Shown here piece after piece: positions 15,532 to 22,488 of a stretch of 23,768 bases of DNA; the first letter of the stretch is position 1, and each line of letters begins with the position of its first letter. The position numbers and the translations under genes are program-made. The notes under the pieces are model-generated. The model ran no database searches and was not told where the DNA came from. It saw only the letters and a list, made by a program, of their open reading frames with translations. Source of the stretch: CAZTYI01 sp964466185 (lineage in GTDB: Bacteria; Chlamydiota; Chlamydiia; Chlamydiales; SM23-39); the NCBI GenBank assembly GCA_964466185.1, contig CAYXMS010000023.1, forward strand, positions 1 through 23,768, written 5' to 3'.

Positions 15532-16442
15532 ATTTGATCCCAGATTTTTTGGCTAATTTTTTTGATGCTTAATCCAAAGTGGTCTTTTAAAAAAGTTTGA
15601 GAACCTAAAAAAGATGGAAAGGCATCTGGAGTTCCAAAACGCAGAAGTTTAGTAGAAATGTTATGATCAACAAGCCATTCAGCTAAAGCAGAACCAAGCC
15701 CTCCAATTAAAGAATGTTCTTCTAAAGAAACAACTAGTGGACTGTTAGTAAAAATGTCTTTGAGTTGCGTATGGTCTAAAGGTTTAATAGTATGCATATT
15801 TGCTACTTGAACTGAAACATTTTTATTTTCTAGAATGTTAGCAATTTCTAAAGCGGAAAAAACCATATTGCCAGTTGCAATAATTGTGACATCTTGGCCT
15901 TTTTTTAAGATGTTTATTTTTCCAATTAGGCTGTTTGGTTTTTTTTTGTAAACTAATGGTTCACCTTTTTTTCCGAGTCTTAAAAAAACTGGAGTTTTTT
16001 GTTTTAAGGCTTCCGATAAGAGTTGTCTTACTTCATAAGCATCTGCTGGGCAGACAACTTTCATATTAGGAAGTGTTCTTAAGAAAGAAATGTCTTCACA
16101 AGAATGGTGAGAGCCGCCAAGAGATCCATAGGAAAGTCCTGATCCGACTCCTACTACAATGACAGGAAGGTTATGATAACATAAATCATTTCTAATTTGT
16201 TCTAAGCAGCGAGTAGTATTAAAAGGTGTGATTGTATAGGTGATTGGTCTAAATCTACAAGAAGCGAGCCCTGCTGCAATGCCGGTCATATTAGCTTCGG
16301 CTACACCGCAATTATAGAAACGGTTAGGAAATTTTTTTTTAAAAGGATCAAAAAGAAGATTGCCAATATCTCCAGAAAGAAGAACTATTCTTTCGTCAAG
16401 TGTTGCTAGCTTTATTAGCTCTTCAGCAAAAGCATTTCTCAT
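15504..16442 (-). CDS. transketolase-like enzyme, C-terminal half (PYR and C-terminal domains)
   Basis: This is one half of a split transketolase. The 312-residue subunit contains the PYR domain with the ThDP-activating Glu in NCGVAEANMTGIAAGLA. Around it are VLLSGDIG, TYTITPFNTTRCLEQIRNDLCYHNLPVIVVG and the loop GSLGGSHHSCEDISFLRTLPNMKVVCPAD, then the C-terminal domain (DVTIIATGNMVFSALEIA, SLEEHSLIGGLGSALAEWL). The tandem His in GGSHHSCEDI matches transketolase and DXS-like active sites. Its ATG lies one base after the stop of the N-half gene, so the two chains are made together and should form the active heterotetramer. Split transketolases of this kind are frequent in secondary-metabolite and surface-glycan clusters, where the donor and acceptor may differ from pentose phosphates. 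Confidence 0.88.
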   Translation of the reverse strand: MRNAFAEELIKLATLDERIVLLSGDIGNLLFDPFKKKFPNRFYNCGVAEANMTGIAAGLASCRFRPITYTITPFNTTRCLEQIRNDLCYHNLPVIVVGVGSGLSYGSLGGSHHSCEDISFLRTLPNMKVVCPADAYEVRQLLSEALKQKTPVFLRLGKKGEPLVYKKKPNSLIGKINILKKGQDVTIIATGNMVFSALEIANILENKNVSVQVANMHTIKPLDHTQLKDIFTNSPLVVSLEEHSLIGGLGSALAEWLVDHNISTKLLRFGTPDAFPSFLGSQTFLKDHFGLSIKKISQKIWDQICILEKAPL

Positions 16443-16443
16443 T

Positions 16444-17289
16444 TTAAAGTCCTAATTTTAATTTAGCTTGTTCAAGTTCTTTTTGGGTTGGAATTCGGTA
16501 GTGCCAATTATTGTCGTCTTCCATAAAAGAAATGCCTTTTCCTTTTGTAGTGTGGGCTATTATCATAACTGGTTTTTTTTGTTTTTTTAAAATCAAAGAC
16601 AAGGTTTTTTCTATTTCCTGAAAATCGTGTCCATTAATTTCAAAGGTTTGCCAACCAAAAGCTTCCCATTTTTCTTTTAGGGGGCTTAATTGCATAACTT
16701 TTTCGCTTCTGTCTGTTGCTTGCCATTTATTAAAGTCAATAATGGCAATAATGTTATTCAACTTTTTTGCAGGGGCAAAAAGAGCGGCTTCCCAAATAGT
16801 CCCTTCGTTACATTCTCCATCGCTTAAAAGCACTGCTACTTTGTAGTCTTGTTTTGTAATTTTTCCGGCTAAAGCTTGTCCAATCCCAATTGAAAGGCCA
16901 TGACCTAAAGAGCCAGTAGCAGCTTCTAATCCAGGTACACAATTTGGAGAGGGATGTTCTGGAAGAGAAGAACCGTTCTGATTAAAGGTAGAAAGCCATT
17001 TTTTAGGAAAAAAATGGTTATAAGCTAAAACTGCGTATAATGTAGAAATAGCATGACCTTTGCTTAAAATGAATCTATCTCTAAGGGGGTCTTTTGGATT
17101 TTTAGGATCAATTTTTAAAAAGCAAGAATAAAGAGCTATTATTAGATCTGCACATGAAAGTGATGATCCTAAATGCGCGGCTTTTCCAAAATGAGACATT
17201 TTGATTAGTTCAAAACGAATTTGTTTTGATAATGCTGTGAAATCATTGGTTGATATGTTTCTATTCATTGGTACGATTTTTTTTAACAT
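16444..17289 (-). CDS. transketolase-like enzyme, N-terminal half (PP/ThDP-binding domain)
   Basis: This is the ThDP-pyrophosphate-binding half of the split transketolase. The 281-residue protein shows AHLGSSLSCADLIIALY, DRFILSKGHA, LPEHPSPNCVPGLEAATGSLGHGLSIGIGQALA, and the ThDP/Mg motif LSDGECNEGTIWEAALFAPAKKLNNIIAIIDFNKWQATD. It ends with HTTKGKGISFMEDDNNWHYRIP. These are typical of N-half transketolases. It heads the minus-strand operon. Its start is either ATG 17289 or, more likely if the -10 candidate at 17289-17294 is used, ATG 17268 (MNRNIST); no strong ribosome binding site separates them. The enzyme moves a two-carbon ketol group between sugars, and with the C-half could build or trim a chain for the island's product. 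Confidence 0.88.
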   Translation of the reverse strand: MLKKIVPMNRNISTNDFTALSKQIRFELIKMSHFGKAAHLGSSLSCADLIIALYSCFLKIDPKNPKDPLRDRFILSKGHAISTLYAVLAYNHFFPKKWLSTFNQNGSSLPEHPSPNCVPGLEAATGSLGHGLSIGIGQALAGKITKQDYKVAVLLSDGECNEGTIWEAALFAPAKKLNNIIAIIDFNKWQATDRSEKVMQLSPLKEKWEAFGWQTFEINGHDFQEIEKTLSLILKKQKKPVMIIAHTTKGKGISFMEDDNNWHYRIPTQKELEQAKLKLGL

Positions 17290-17338
17290 TTTAATCTGAG
17301 AAAGAATTCTTTTTCAATAAGAGAAAATTGTTTATAAT
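17289..17338. promoter_or_regulatory. divergent promoter pair between the two island operons
   Basis: Plus strand: TTTTCA (17311-17316), a 16-base spacer, TATAAT (17333-17338), then AGGA (17359-17362) six bases before the ATG at 17369. Minus strand: TTGAAA read from 17317 to 17312, a 17-base spacer, TTAAAA from 17294 to 17289. The two -35 boxes overlap on opposite strands. The plus-strand promoter is the better match. The minus one would favour the downstream ATG at 17268 for the transketolase N-half. Confidence 0.5.
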
Positions 17339-17368
17339 TAAAAATTATTTAATAATTTAGGATAAAAA

Positions 17369-18031
17369 ATGGGTAAAGCGATTAATGTGATTAATCAATT
17401 GCATAAGGCTACTAAAAGAGATTACATAGGACGTATGATGGACGATAAAATCCAGTGTATGTGCCTAGCTAAAAAATATGATTTTGAATATTGGGATGGA
17501 GATAGACGTACTGGATATGGTGGTTTTAAGTATGATGGAAGATGGGCAGCTGTAGCAAAACAATTAATAAAGCATTATAATCTTGCCGACGATGCTAAAA
17601 TCTTGGATGTTGGTTGTGGAAAAGGGTTTTTACTTTATGAATTTACTCAATTACTCCCCCATTGTAAGGTGGTTGGGTTTGATATTTCAAAATATGCAAT
17701 AGAGAAAGCAAAAGAAGAAATTAAGAACAATCTTTTTGTGCATAAAGCACAGGATAAATTCCCTTATAAAGATCAGGAATTTGATTTGGTTTTTTCTATT
17801 AATACTTTACATAATTTGCGTTTACCGGGATGTAAAGTTGCTTTACAAGAAATTGAAAGAGTCGGCAAAAAAAAGTTTGTTGAAGTAGAAGCTTATCGCA
17901 ATGAGAAAGAGCTTTTTAATTTACAATGCTGGGTTTTAACCGGAGAATGTTTTTTTTCTCCTGAAGAATGGGAATTTTTATTTCGAGAATTTGTTTATAC
18001 AGGTGATTATGAGTTTATTTATTTTGAATAA
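17369..18031 (+). CDS. class I SAM-dependent methyltransferase
   Basis: The 220-residue protein has the Rossmann-type SAM fold. Motif I is ILDVGCGKGFLLYEF (about 74-88), motif II is the acidic end of strand 2 in VVGFDISKYAIEKAK, and motif IV is FDLVFSINTLHNL. An N-terminal segment of about 70 residues (YDFEYWDGDRRTGYGGFKYDGRW) precedes the core and probably shapes the substrate site. A C-terminal part rich in aromatics (CWVLTGECFFSPEEWEFLF) follows. It leads the plus-strand operon, with a good Shine-Dalgarno sequence (AGGA) six bases before the ATG. O-, N- or C-methylation of a sugar or acid intermediate is possible; the acceptor is unknown. The gene is more AT-rich than the housekeeping genes. 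Confidence 0.83.
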   Translation: MGKAINVINQLHKATKRDYIGRMMDDKIQCMCLAKKYDFEYWDGDRRTGYGGFKYDGRWAAVAKQLIKHYNLADDAKILDVGCGKGFLLYEFTQLLPHCKVVGFDISKYAIEKAKEEIKNNLFVHKAQDKFPYKDQEFDLVFSINTLHNLRLPGCKVALQEIERVGKKKFVEVEAYRNEKELFNLQCWVLTGECFFSPEEWEFLFREFVYTGDYEFIYFE

Positions 18032-18054
18032 TCAAAAATTTTAATGGGAAATTT

Positions 18055-18951
18055 ATGCGAATAATAATTATTGGAGCTTCTGGATTAATTGGCAGTCATT
18101 TGTTTTCGATCGCAAAAGCAACAAATCAAAAAGTTATTGGAACTTATAATGGCAATCCTAAAAAAGACTTAGTTCAATTCAATATGTTAACTGAATCAAT
18201 TAACACTGTGATTAAAGACCTTAATCAAAATGATACAGTATTTCTTTTATCTGCTTATAGCAATCCTTCTTGGATTTATAATAATTTAAAACAAGCTCGG
18301 CAATTAAACCTTTTTGCTACTAAAAGGGTAATTGATGATGTATTTAAAGCAGGAGCGCGTTTGGTTTTTATGTCTTCTGTTGAAGTTTTTGATGGCGAAA
18401 ACGGCAATTATCATGAAGAGTCTTTTTTAAATCCGCTGAATGAATATGGAAAAATGAAACATGAAATTGAAAAATATTTAACTCAAGCAGAGGGTAATAG
18501 CTGTATTATAAGAACAGGATGGAATGTTGGTTGGTCTTTAAATCAGCGTTGTGTTGTTAAATTAATGTATGAAACTCTACTTAAGCCAAATGCAAAAATG
18601 GCTAAAGATAATATTTTTTCGATAATTGATGTTAAAGATACAGCGGAAGGGCTTTTTGGTATTTTTAAAAATCTATCTGTTAAGAAATGTCATTTTGCTA
18701 GCGATCCTTTTATTGTGCGTACAGAATTGGCGGATATGGTCATTAGCAATAGTAAATATGGAAATCAAATGAGTTATAAACCGGTATTATTTTCAAATAT
18801 TCAATATTCAGAACCGAGAGGTCGTTTAAACCATCTTGATAATTTGTTTTCTAAAAAGTTTTTGAAGATGAAATATACAATGCCTGAAGAGATTATTCGG
18901 AAAAAAGTAAGATTATTAGACGAAAATTTTAGTAAAATACAAAATGTATGA
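18055..18951 (+). CDS. NAD(P)-dependent sugar epimerase/reductase (RmlD-like extended SDR)
   Basis: The 298-residue protein is an extended short-chain dehydrogenase of the kind that reduces or epimerises NDP-4-keto sugars. The cofactor loop is IIIIGASGLIGSHLF (G7-x-x-G10-x-x-G13), the strand-5 region is LVFMSSVEVFDG (serine at 107/108), and the catalytic pair is Y131-x-x-x-K135 in NEYGKMKHEIEKYL. IIRTGWNVGW follows, as in RmlD (dTDP-4-dehydrorhamnose reductase). In RmlD the final step makes dTDP-L-rhamnose, but no rmlA, rmlB or rmlC lies in this window, so the substrate may differ. It ends three bases before the cupin gene. Confidence 0.83.
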   Translation: MRIIIIGASGLIGSHLFSIAKATNQKVIGTYNGNPKKDLVQFNMLTESINTVIKDLNQNDTVFLLSAYSNPSWIYNNLKQARQLNLFATKRVIDDVFKAGARLVFMSSVEVFDGENGNYHEESFLNPLNEYGKMKHEIEKYLTQAEGNSCIIRTGWNVGWSLNQRCVVKLMYETLLKPNAKMAKDNIFSIIDVKDTAEGLFGIFKNLSVKKCHFASDPFIVRTELADMVISNSKYGNQMSYKPVLFSNIQYSEPRGRLNHLDNLFSKKFLKMKYTMPEEIIRKKVRLLDENFSKIQNV

Positions 18952-18954
18952 ATT

Positions 18955-19443
18955 ATGGTAGAAGCTATTTTTAATAAAGAACAAATATCTATTGTAACTC
19001 CTGAAATAGTATCTTTTTTAAAAAAAAGAGCTTTAGATTCTTCTCGTAAGCGTTTTCGTCTTTGTTTACACCAGTCAATTGAACATCAGACTCAAGAGAT
19101 GTTAATTGTTTTTCATAAAAATACTTTTATGCCCCCCCATAGACATCCTGTAGAAAAAAGTGAGTCTTATCATATTGTAGAGGGTAAAATGAAAGTATTT
19201 TTATTTAATGATTTTGGACAAGTTATTGATGAAGTGATTTTACAAGAATATGCTAAGCAAGCGCCTTTTTTATTTCGCATGGCTAATGGAGCTTGGCATA
19301 TGCCAATGCCTGTTTCTGAATGGCTTATTTATCATGAAACCTATACAGGACCTTTTATTAAAGAACAGGATGTTGAGTTTGCTCCGTGGGCTCCAGCAGA
19401 AGAAAATAAAGAACAGGTGAGACAATTTTTAAGTCGGTTATAA
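18955..19443 (+). CDS. WbuC-family cupin protein
   Basis: The 162-residue protein matches the small cupin family named after WbuC of O-antigen clusters. Its signature includes RFRLCLHQSIEHQTQEMLIVF, then PPHRHPVEKSESYHIVEGKMKVFLF, which carries the cupin motif H62-x-H64-x5-E70-x6-G77, and a distal His in NGAWH (H115). These are metal ligands of a single cupin barrel. WbuC-type proteins often sit beside sugar 3,4-ketoisomerase or epimerase genes and are presumed to be sugar-modifying or metal-binding enzymes, but their reaction is poorly known. The tail (EDVEFAPWAP type segment and QVRQFLSRL) follows the family pattern. It is translated in a tight block with the epimerase. Confidence 0.8.
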   Translation: MVEAIFNKEQISIVTPEIVSFLKKRALDSSRKRFRLCLHQSIEHQTQEMLIVFHKNTFMPPHRHPVEKSESYHIVEGKMKVFLFNDFGQVIDEVILQEYAKQAPFLFRMANGAWHMPMPVSEWLIYHETYTGPFIKEQDVEFAPWAPAEENKEQVRQFLSRL

Positions 19444-19556
19444 AATGTATAAACTGCTTTCTTAATTCCTTTCTTTTTTTATCTATTAATTTAATAAAAA
19501 AACCAATATTCTTTGCTTTTTTAGAAGAGATTAGAAATAAAAATTGAAAGGCAGTA

Positions 19557-20339
19557 ATGGACTTTGGAATAGAAGGTAAAAAAGCACTTGTTACTGGATC
19601 TGGTAGAGGCATAGGCAGATCGATAGCAATTAATTTAGCGAAAGAAGGAGTAAAGGTTGCGTTAGTTTCTAGAACTGAAGAACCTTTAGAAAAAGTGTTC
19701 AAGGAAATAGGTGGAAAAAAAGCTGGACACTGTTTAATAACAGAAGATTTTTCTAAAGAGGAATCTACTGAAAAGGTTTTTAAAAAATTAAAACAATGTT
19801 TCGGTTTACCTGATATTTTAGTTAATAATCTTGGAGATACTTTAGGTATTACAGATCCTTTATGTTCTATTACAGATTGGAGAAGGATTTGGAGAATTGA
19901 TGTTGAAGTCATGATAGAACTTTCAAAACTGTTAATTCCAGAAATGCAAAAAAATAAATGGGGACGGATTGTGAATATATCTTCTACTGCGGGGATGGCG
20001 AATTATGGACCTGTTACACATTGTACTGTAAAAGCGGCAATGACCGCCTATAGCAGATCAATGGGTAGGATTTTTGCAAAAGATGGAATTGTTATCAGTT
20101 GTGTGATGCCGGGTGCTGTTTTGACTGAAGGAGGTCATTGGGAAAAAGCTTTAAAAGAAAGACCTGAACATGCTGAAAAATACCTAGAACAATATTGTCC
20201 TTTAGGTAAATTTGGAGAACCGGATGATATAGGAACAATAGTAACAATGCTTTGTTCTCAGCAAGCAAAGTTTTGTCAGGGTACTATAATGCCAGTTGAT
20301 GGTGGACAAAGCAGACATTTTTTTTGGACAAGAGATTAA
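19557..20339 (+). CDS. FabG-like short-chain dehydrogenase with altered catalytic tyrosine
   Basis: The 260-residue protein is a classical SDR. It shows ALVTGSGRGIGRSIA (cofactor loop, 10-24), DILVNNLGDT (strand 4), RIVNISSTAG (active-site Ser about S142), and the C-terminal FGEPDDIGTIVTMLCS followed by CQGTIMPVDGGQS. At the expected Y-x-x-x-K site the sequence is THCTVKAAMTAYSRSMG: His155 sits where the catalytic Tyr belongs, with Lys159 kept and a nearby Tyr150. This may shift chemistry (epimerisation or isomerisation) or mark a non-redox role. A clear ribosome binding site (GAAAGG at 19545-19550) precedes the ATG. The 113-base gap before it is larger than the others in this operon. Confidence 0.83.
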   Translation: MDFGIEGKKALVTGSGRGIGRSIAINLAKEGVKVALVSRTEEPLEKVFKEIGGKKAGHCLITEDFSKEESTEKVFKKLKQCFGLPDILVNNLGDTLGITDPLCSITDWRRIWRIDVEVMIELSKLLIPEMQKNKWGRIVNISSTAGMANYGPVTHCTVKAAMTAYSRSMGRIFAKDGIVISCVMPGAVLTEGGHWEKALKERPEHAEKYLEQYCPLGKFGEPDDIGTIVTMLCSQQAKFCQGTIMPVDGGQSRHFFWTRD

Positions 20340-20352
20340 AACGGTAAATAAG

Positions 20353-21582
20353 ATGGTTAATATTGATAAATTTAGAAATATTTCTTTTAAAAAAAGAACT
20401 CATTGTATGGTTTGTGGAGCAAAAAGTTCTCTTCTTTTAATTGATTTGCCAAGGTTCCCTTTGACAGAGATATATGTGAAAAAACCAGTTACAGAAAGTT
20501 TAGGTTTTGTAGATCAAGAGTTTTGTTTTTGTCAAAAATGCGGGCATGGGCAAATTATGAATATTATAGATCCAAAAGTAGTTTACGGAGATAACTATGC
20601 TACGAGAACTTCGATTAGTTCTTCTGCGATGACAGCGCTTGATATTTTTTTAGATTTTATAAACTCAGTTGTTCCTAAAAATCAGTTTAAAAGGGTTATG
20701 GATATTGGTTGTAATGATCTTTATACTTTGAAAAATCTTAGAAATTATGCTGAAAAGCTGTATGGAGTTGATCCTATTTGGAAGGGAAAAACTGCAGATT
20801 TTAAAGATGATAAAATAAATGTGATTGGTGATTTTGTTGAAAATTTAGATTTCAAAAATATTGATTTAGACGATTCTTTAGTTGTAAGTAGTCATACTCT
20901 TGAACATATAGAGGACCCTAAAAAACTAATTAAATTATTAATCAATAAAGCCCATAAAGATACTTTATTTGTATTCCAGTTTCCTGGATTAGAATATTTA
21001 GTCAAAACAGCACATTTTGATCAGATTTTTCATCAGCATTTAAATTATTTTACACTCCATTCTGTTCTTTATATGCTTGAAGAAGTTGGAGCAGAGCTTA
21101 TTTCTTTTAAAGAGAACCCTTGGCATTGGGGAGCTTTAATGATTGCATTTAAAAAAAGTAAAAAAAACAATAAGATTGCGCATGAGAATTTTAGAAAAAT
21201 AGCAGATAATTTATCGGCTAAAGAAATCAAAGCTCAATATAATCTTTTTAAAGCTGCAATGAAAGAAGCAAATAAAAGGATTCTTTCACTTAAAAATGAA
21301 CAAATATATGGGTTTGGAGCAGCTTTAATGCTTCCTGTTCAACATTATTATATAAAAAGTCTTTCCAAACTTAAAAACATCATCGATGATGATCAAAATA
21401 AAGATGGCCTATATTATCTTAATTTTCCTGTACAGATTACTAATTCTAAAAAGATAAAAGATTTAAAGAATTCTGTTGTTTTTACAACTGCTATTAATTC
21501 TAAACAACCGCTAAGAGGAATTTTAGCAAGACTTTTTCAGCTTAATGTTAAAGAGATTATTGTGCCTACAAATATATTTTAG
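20353..21582 (+). CDS. sugar C-methyltransferase with N-terminal zinc finger (TylCIII/NovU-like)
   Basis: I take the ATG at 20353 (409 residues), 13 bases after the SDR stop. The frame is open to 20296, but that would overlap the SDR by 44 bases and add residues outside the domain. N-terminal zinc ligands are CMVCG (C18, C21) and CFCQKCG (C60, C63). The SAM domain has VMDIGCNDLYTLKNL (about 115-129, a variant of the usual G-S-N-D-G form) and SSHTLEHIEDP. FDQIFHQHLNYFTLHSVLYMLEEVG corresponds to the 'YDxIYHEHxxYFSL' motif of the sugar 3-C-methyltransferase family. The C-terminal domain includes QIYGFGAALMLPVQHYY and DDQNKDGLYYLNFPVQI. These enzymes add a branching methyl to NDP-keto sugars; acceptor specificity is unknown. 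Confidence 0.87.
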   Translation: MVNIDKFRNISFKKRTHCMVCGAKSSLLLIDLPRFPLTEIYVKKPVTESLGFVDQEFCFCQKCGHGQIMNIIDPKVVYGDNYATRTSISSSAMTALDIFLDFINSVVPKNQFKRVMDIGCNDLYTLKNLRNYAEKLYGVDPIWKGKTADFKDDKINVIGDFVENLDFKNIDLDDSLVVSSHTLEHIEDPKKLIKLLINKAHKDTLFVFQFPGLEYLVKTAHFDQIFHQHLNYFTLHSVLYMLEEVGAELISFKENPWHWGALMIAFKKSKKNNKIAHENFRKIADNLSAKEIKAQYNLFKAAMKEANKRILSLKNEQIYGFGAALMLPVQHYYIKSLSKLKNIIDDDQNKDGLYYLNFPVQITNSKKIKDLKNSVVFTTAINSKQPLRGILARLFQLNVKEIIVPTNIF

Positions 21583-21594
21583 TAAGAGTGGAAA

Positions 21595-22488
21595 ATGAAA
21601 GAGCCTATATTATCAATTGTTATTCCAAATTATAATCAAGCTCATTTTTTACCAACGGCATTAGATGCTATTTTAAAACAATCTTTCCAAGATTTCGAAG
21701 TTATTATTGTAAATGATGGTTCTACAGATAATAGTTTAGAAATAATTAAAGGATATCAAACATTATATCCTAAAATTAAACTCTACAAACACTCTAAAAA
21801 TCTAGGATCTCTTAAAGCTGTTAATTTTGGTATACAGCAAACAAGAGGTAAATATTTGGCTTTTTGTGCTGCTGATGATAAAATTTTACCTGGTTTTTTT
21901 AAAAAAACAATAGAAGCTTTTGAAGCTTATCCTCAAGCTGGCTTGTGTGTGTCTAATTATATGATATTTGATGGTAAAATAGAGCAAAAACAAGAAATGC
22001 TTAAGATATCTCAAAATATCTTTTTGGATTCTGAAAAATTAGTAAATCTTTTTAAAAATACAACTTTTTGGATTCCTGGGCATTCTACTTTATATAAAAG
22101 GGAATTTGTATTAAAATATAGGTGTTTTAATATTTTTTTAGAACATTTAAGTGATTGGTTTTTAAATCATAAAATTGCGATCAATCATGGCGTTGTTTAT
22201 ATACCTGAAGTTTTATCTGCTTTAAGGATTCGTCCAGAATCTTATAGTCATTCGTTAAAAGCAGATAAAAAAAAGGAGTTAAAGATTTTAAAAGTTTTAC
22301 TTCAGACGTTGTCTAAAGAAAAAAATACAAAAATAGTTAATGGTTTTAAACAATCAGCTTTATTGACTCACTTAGGTAATTATACTTTATTTTTATTGCT
22401 TTTACGTGTGAAATATTGGGGATATATAGCTCCTTTTTTATATAAAAAAATAAAAAGTTTTTTTAATAAAATTGAATCAAATTTTTAG
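21595..22488 (+). CDS. family 2 glycosyltransferase
   Basis: The 297-residue protein has a GT-A fold. The N-terminus LSIVIPNYNQAHFLPTALDAILKQSFQDFEVIIVNDGSTDNS (nucleotide-binding Asp in VNDGSTD, 39-45) and the metal-binding acidic pair in LAFCAADDKILPGFF (92-103) are diagnostic. The C-terminal third is basic and hydrophobic (LLLLRVKYWGYIAPFLYKKIKSFF), fitting membrane attachment at the cytoplasmic face. It would transfer an activated sugar to a lipid-linked acceptor before flipping. GAGTGG ahead of the ATG may act as a ribosome binding site. The gene is very AT-rich: the sampled line 22081-22140 has 10 G/C of 60. It abuts the dehydrogenase gene with no gap. Confidence 0.9.
   Translation: MKEPILSIVIPNYNQAHFLPTALDAILKQSFQDFEVIIVNDGSTDNSLEIIKGYQTLYPKIKLYKHSKNLGSLKAVNFGIQQTRGKYLAFCAADDKILPGFFKKTIEAFEAYPQAGLCVSNYMIFDGKIEQKQEMLKISQNIFLDSEKLVNLFKNTTFWIPGHSTLYKREFVLKYRCFNIFLEHLSDWFLNHKIAINHGVVYIPEVLSALRIRPESYSHSLKADKKKELKILKVLLQTLSKEKNTKIVNGFKQSALLTHLGNYTLFLLLLRVKYWGYIAPFLYKKIKSFFNKIESNF

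Noticed and set aside
19358..19912. Long minus-strand open frame opposite the cupin and SDR genes
   Set aside because: It is antisense to two well-supported genes and its translation shows no family features.
20296..20352. Upstream extension of the C-methyltransferase
   Set aside because: It would overlap the SDR gene and precedes the conserved zinc-finger start; ATG 20353 fits better.
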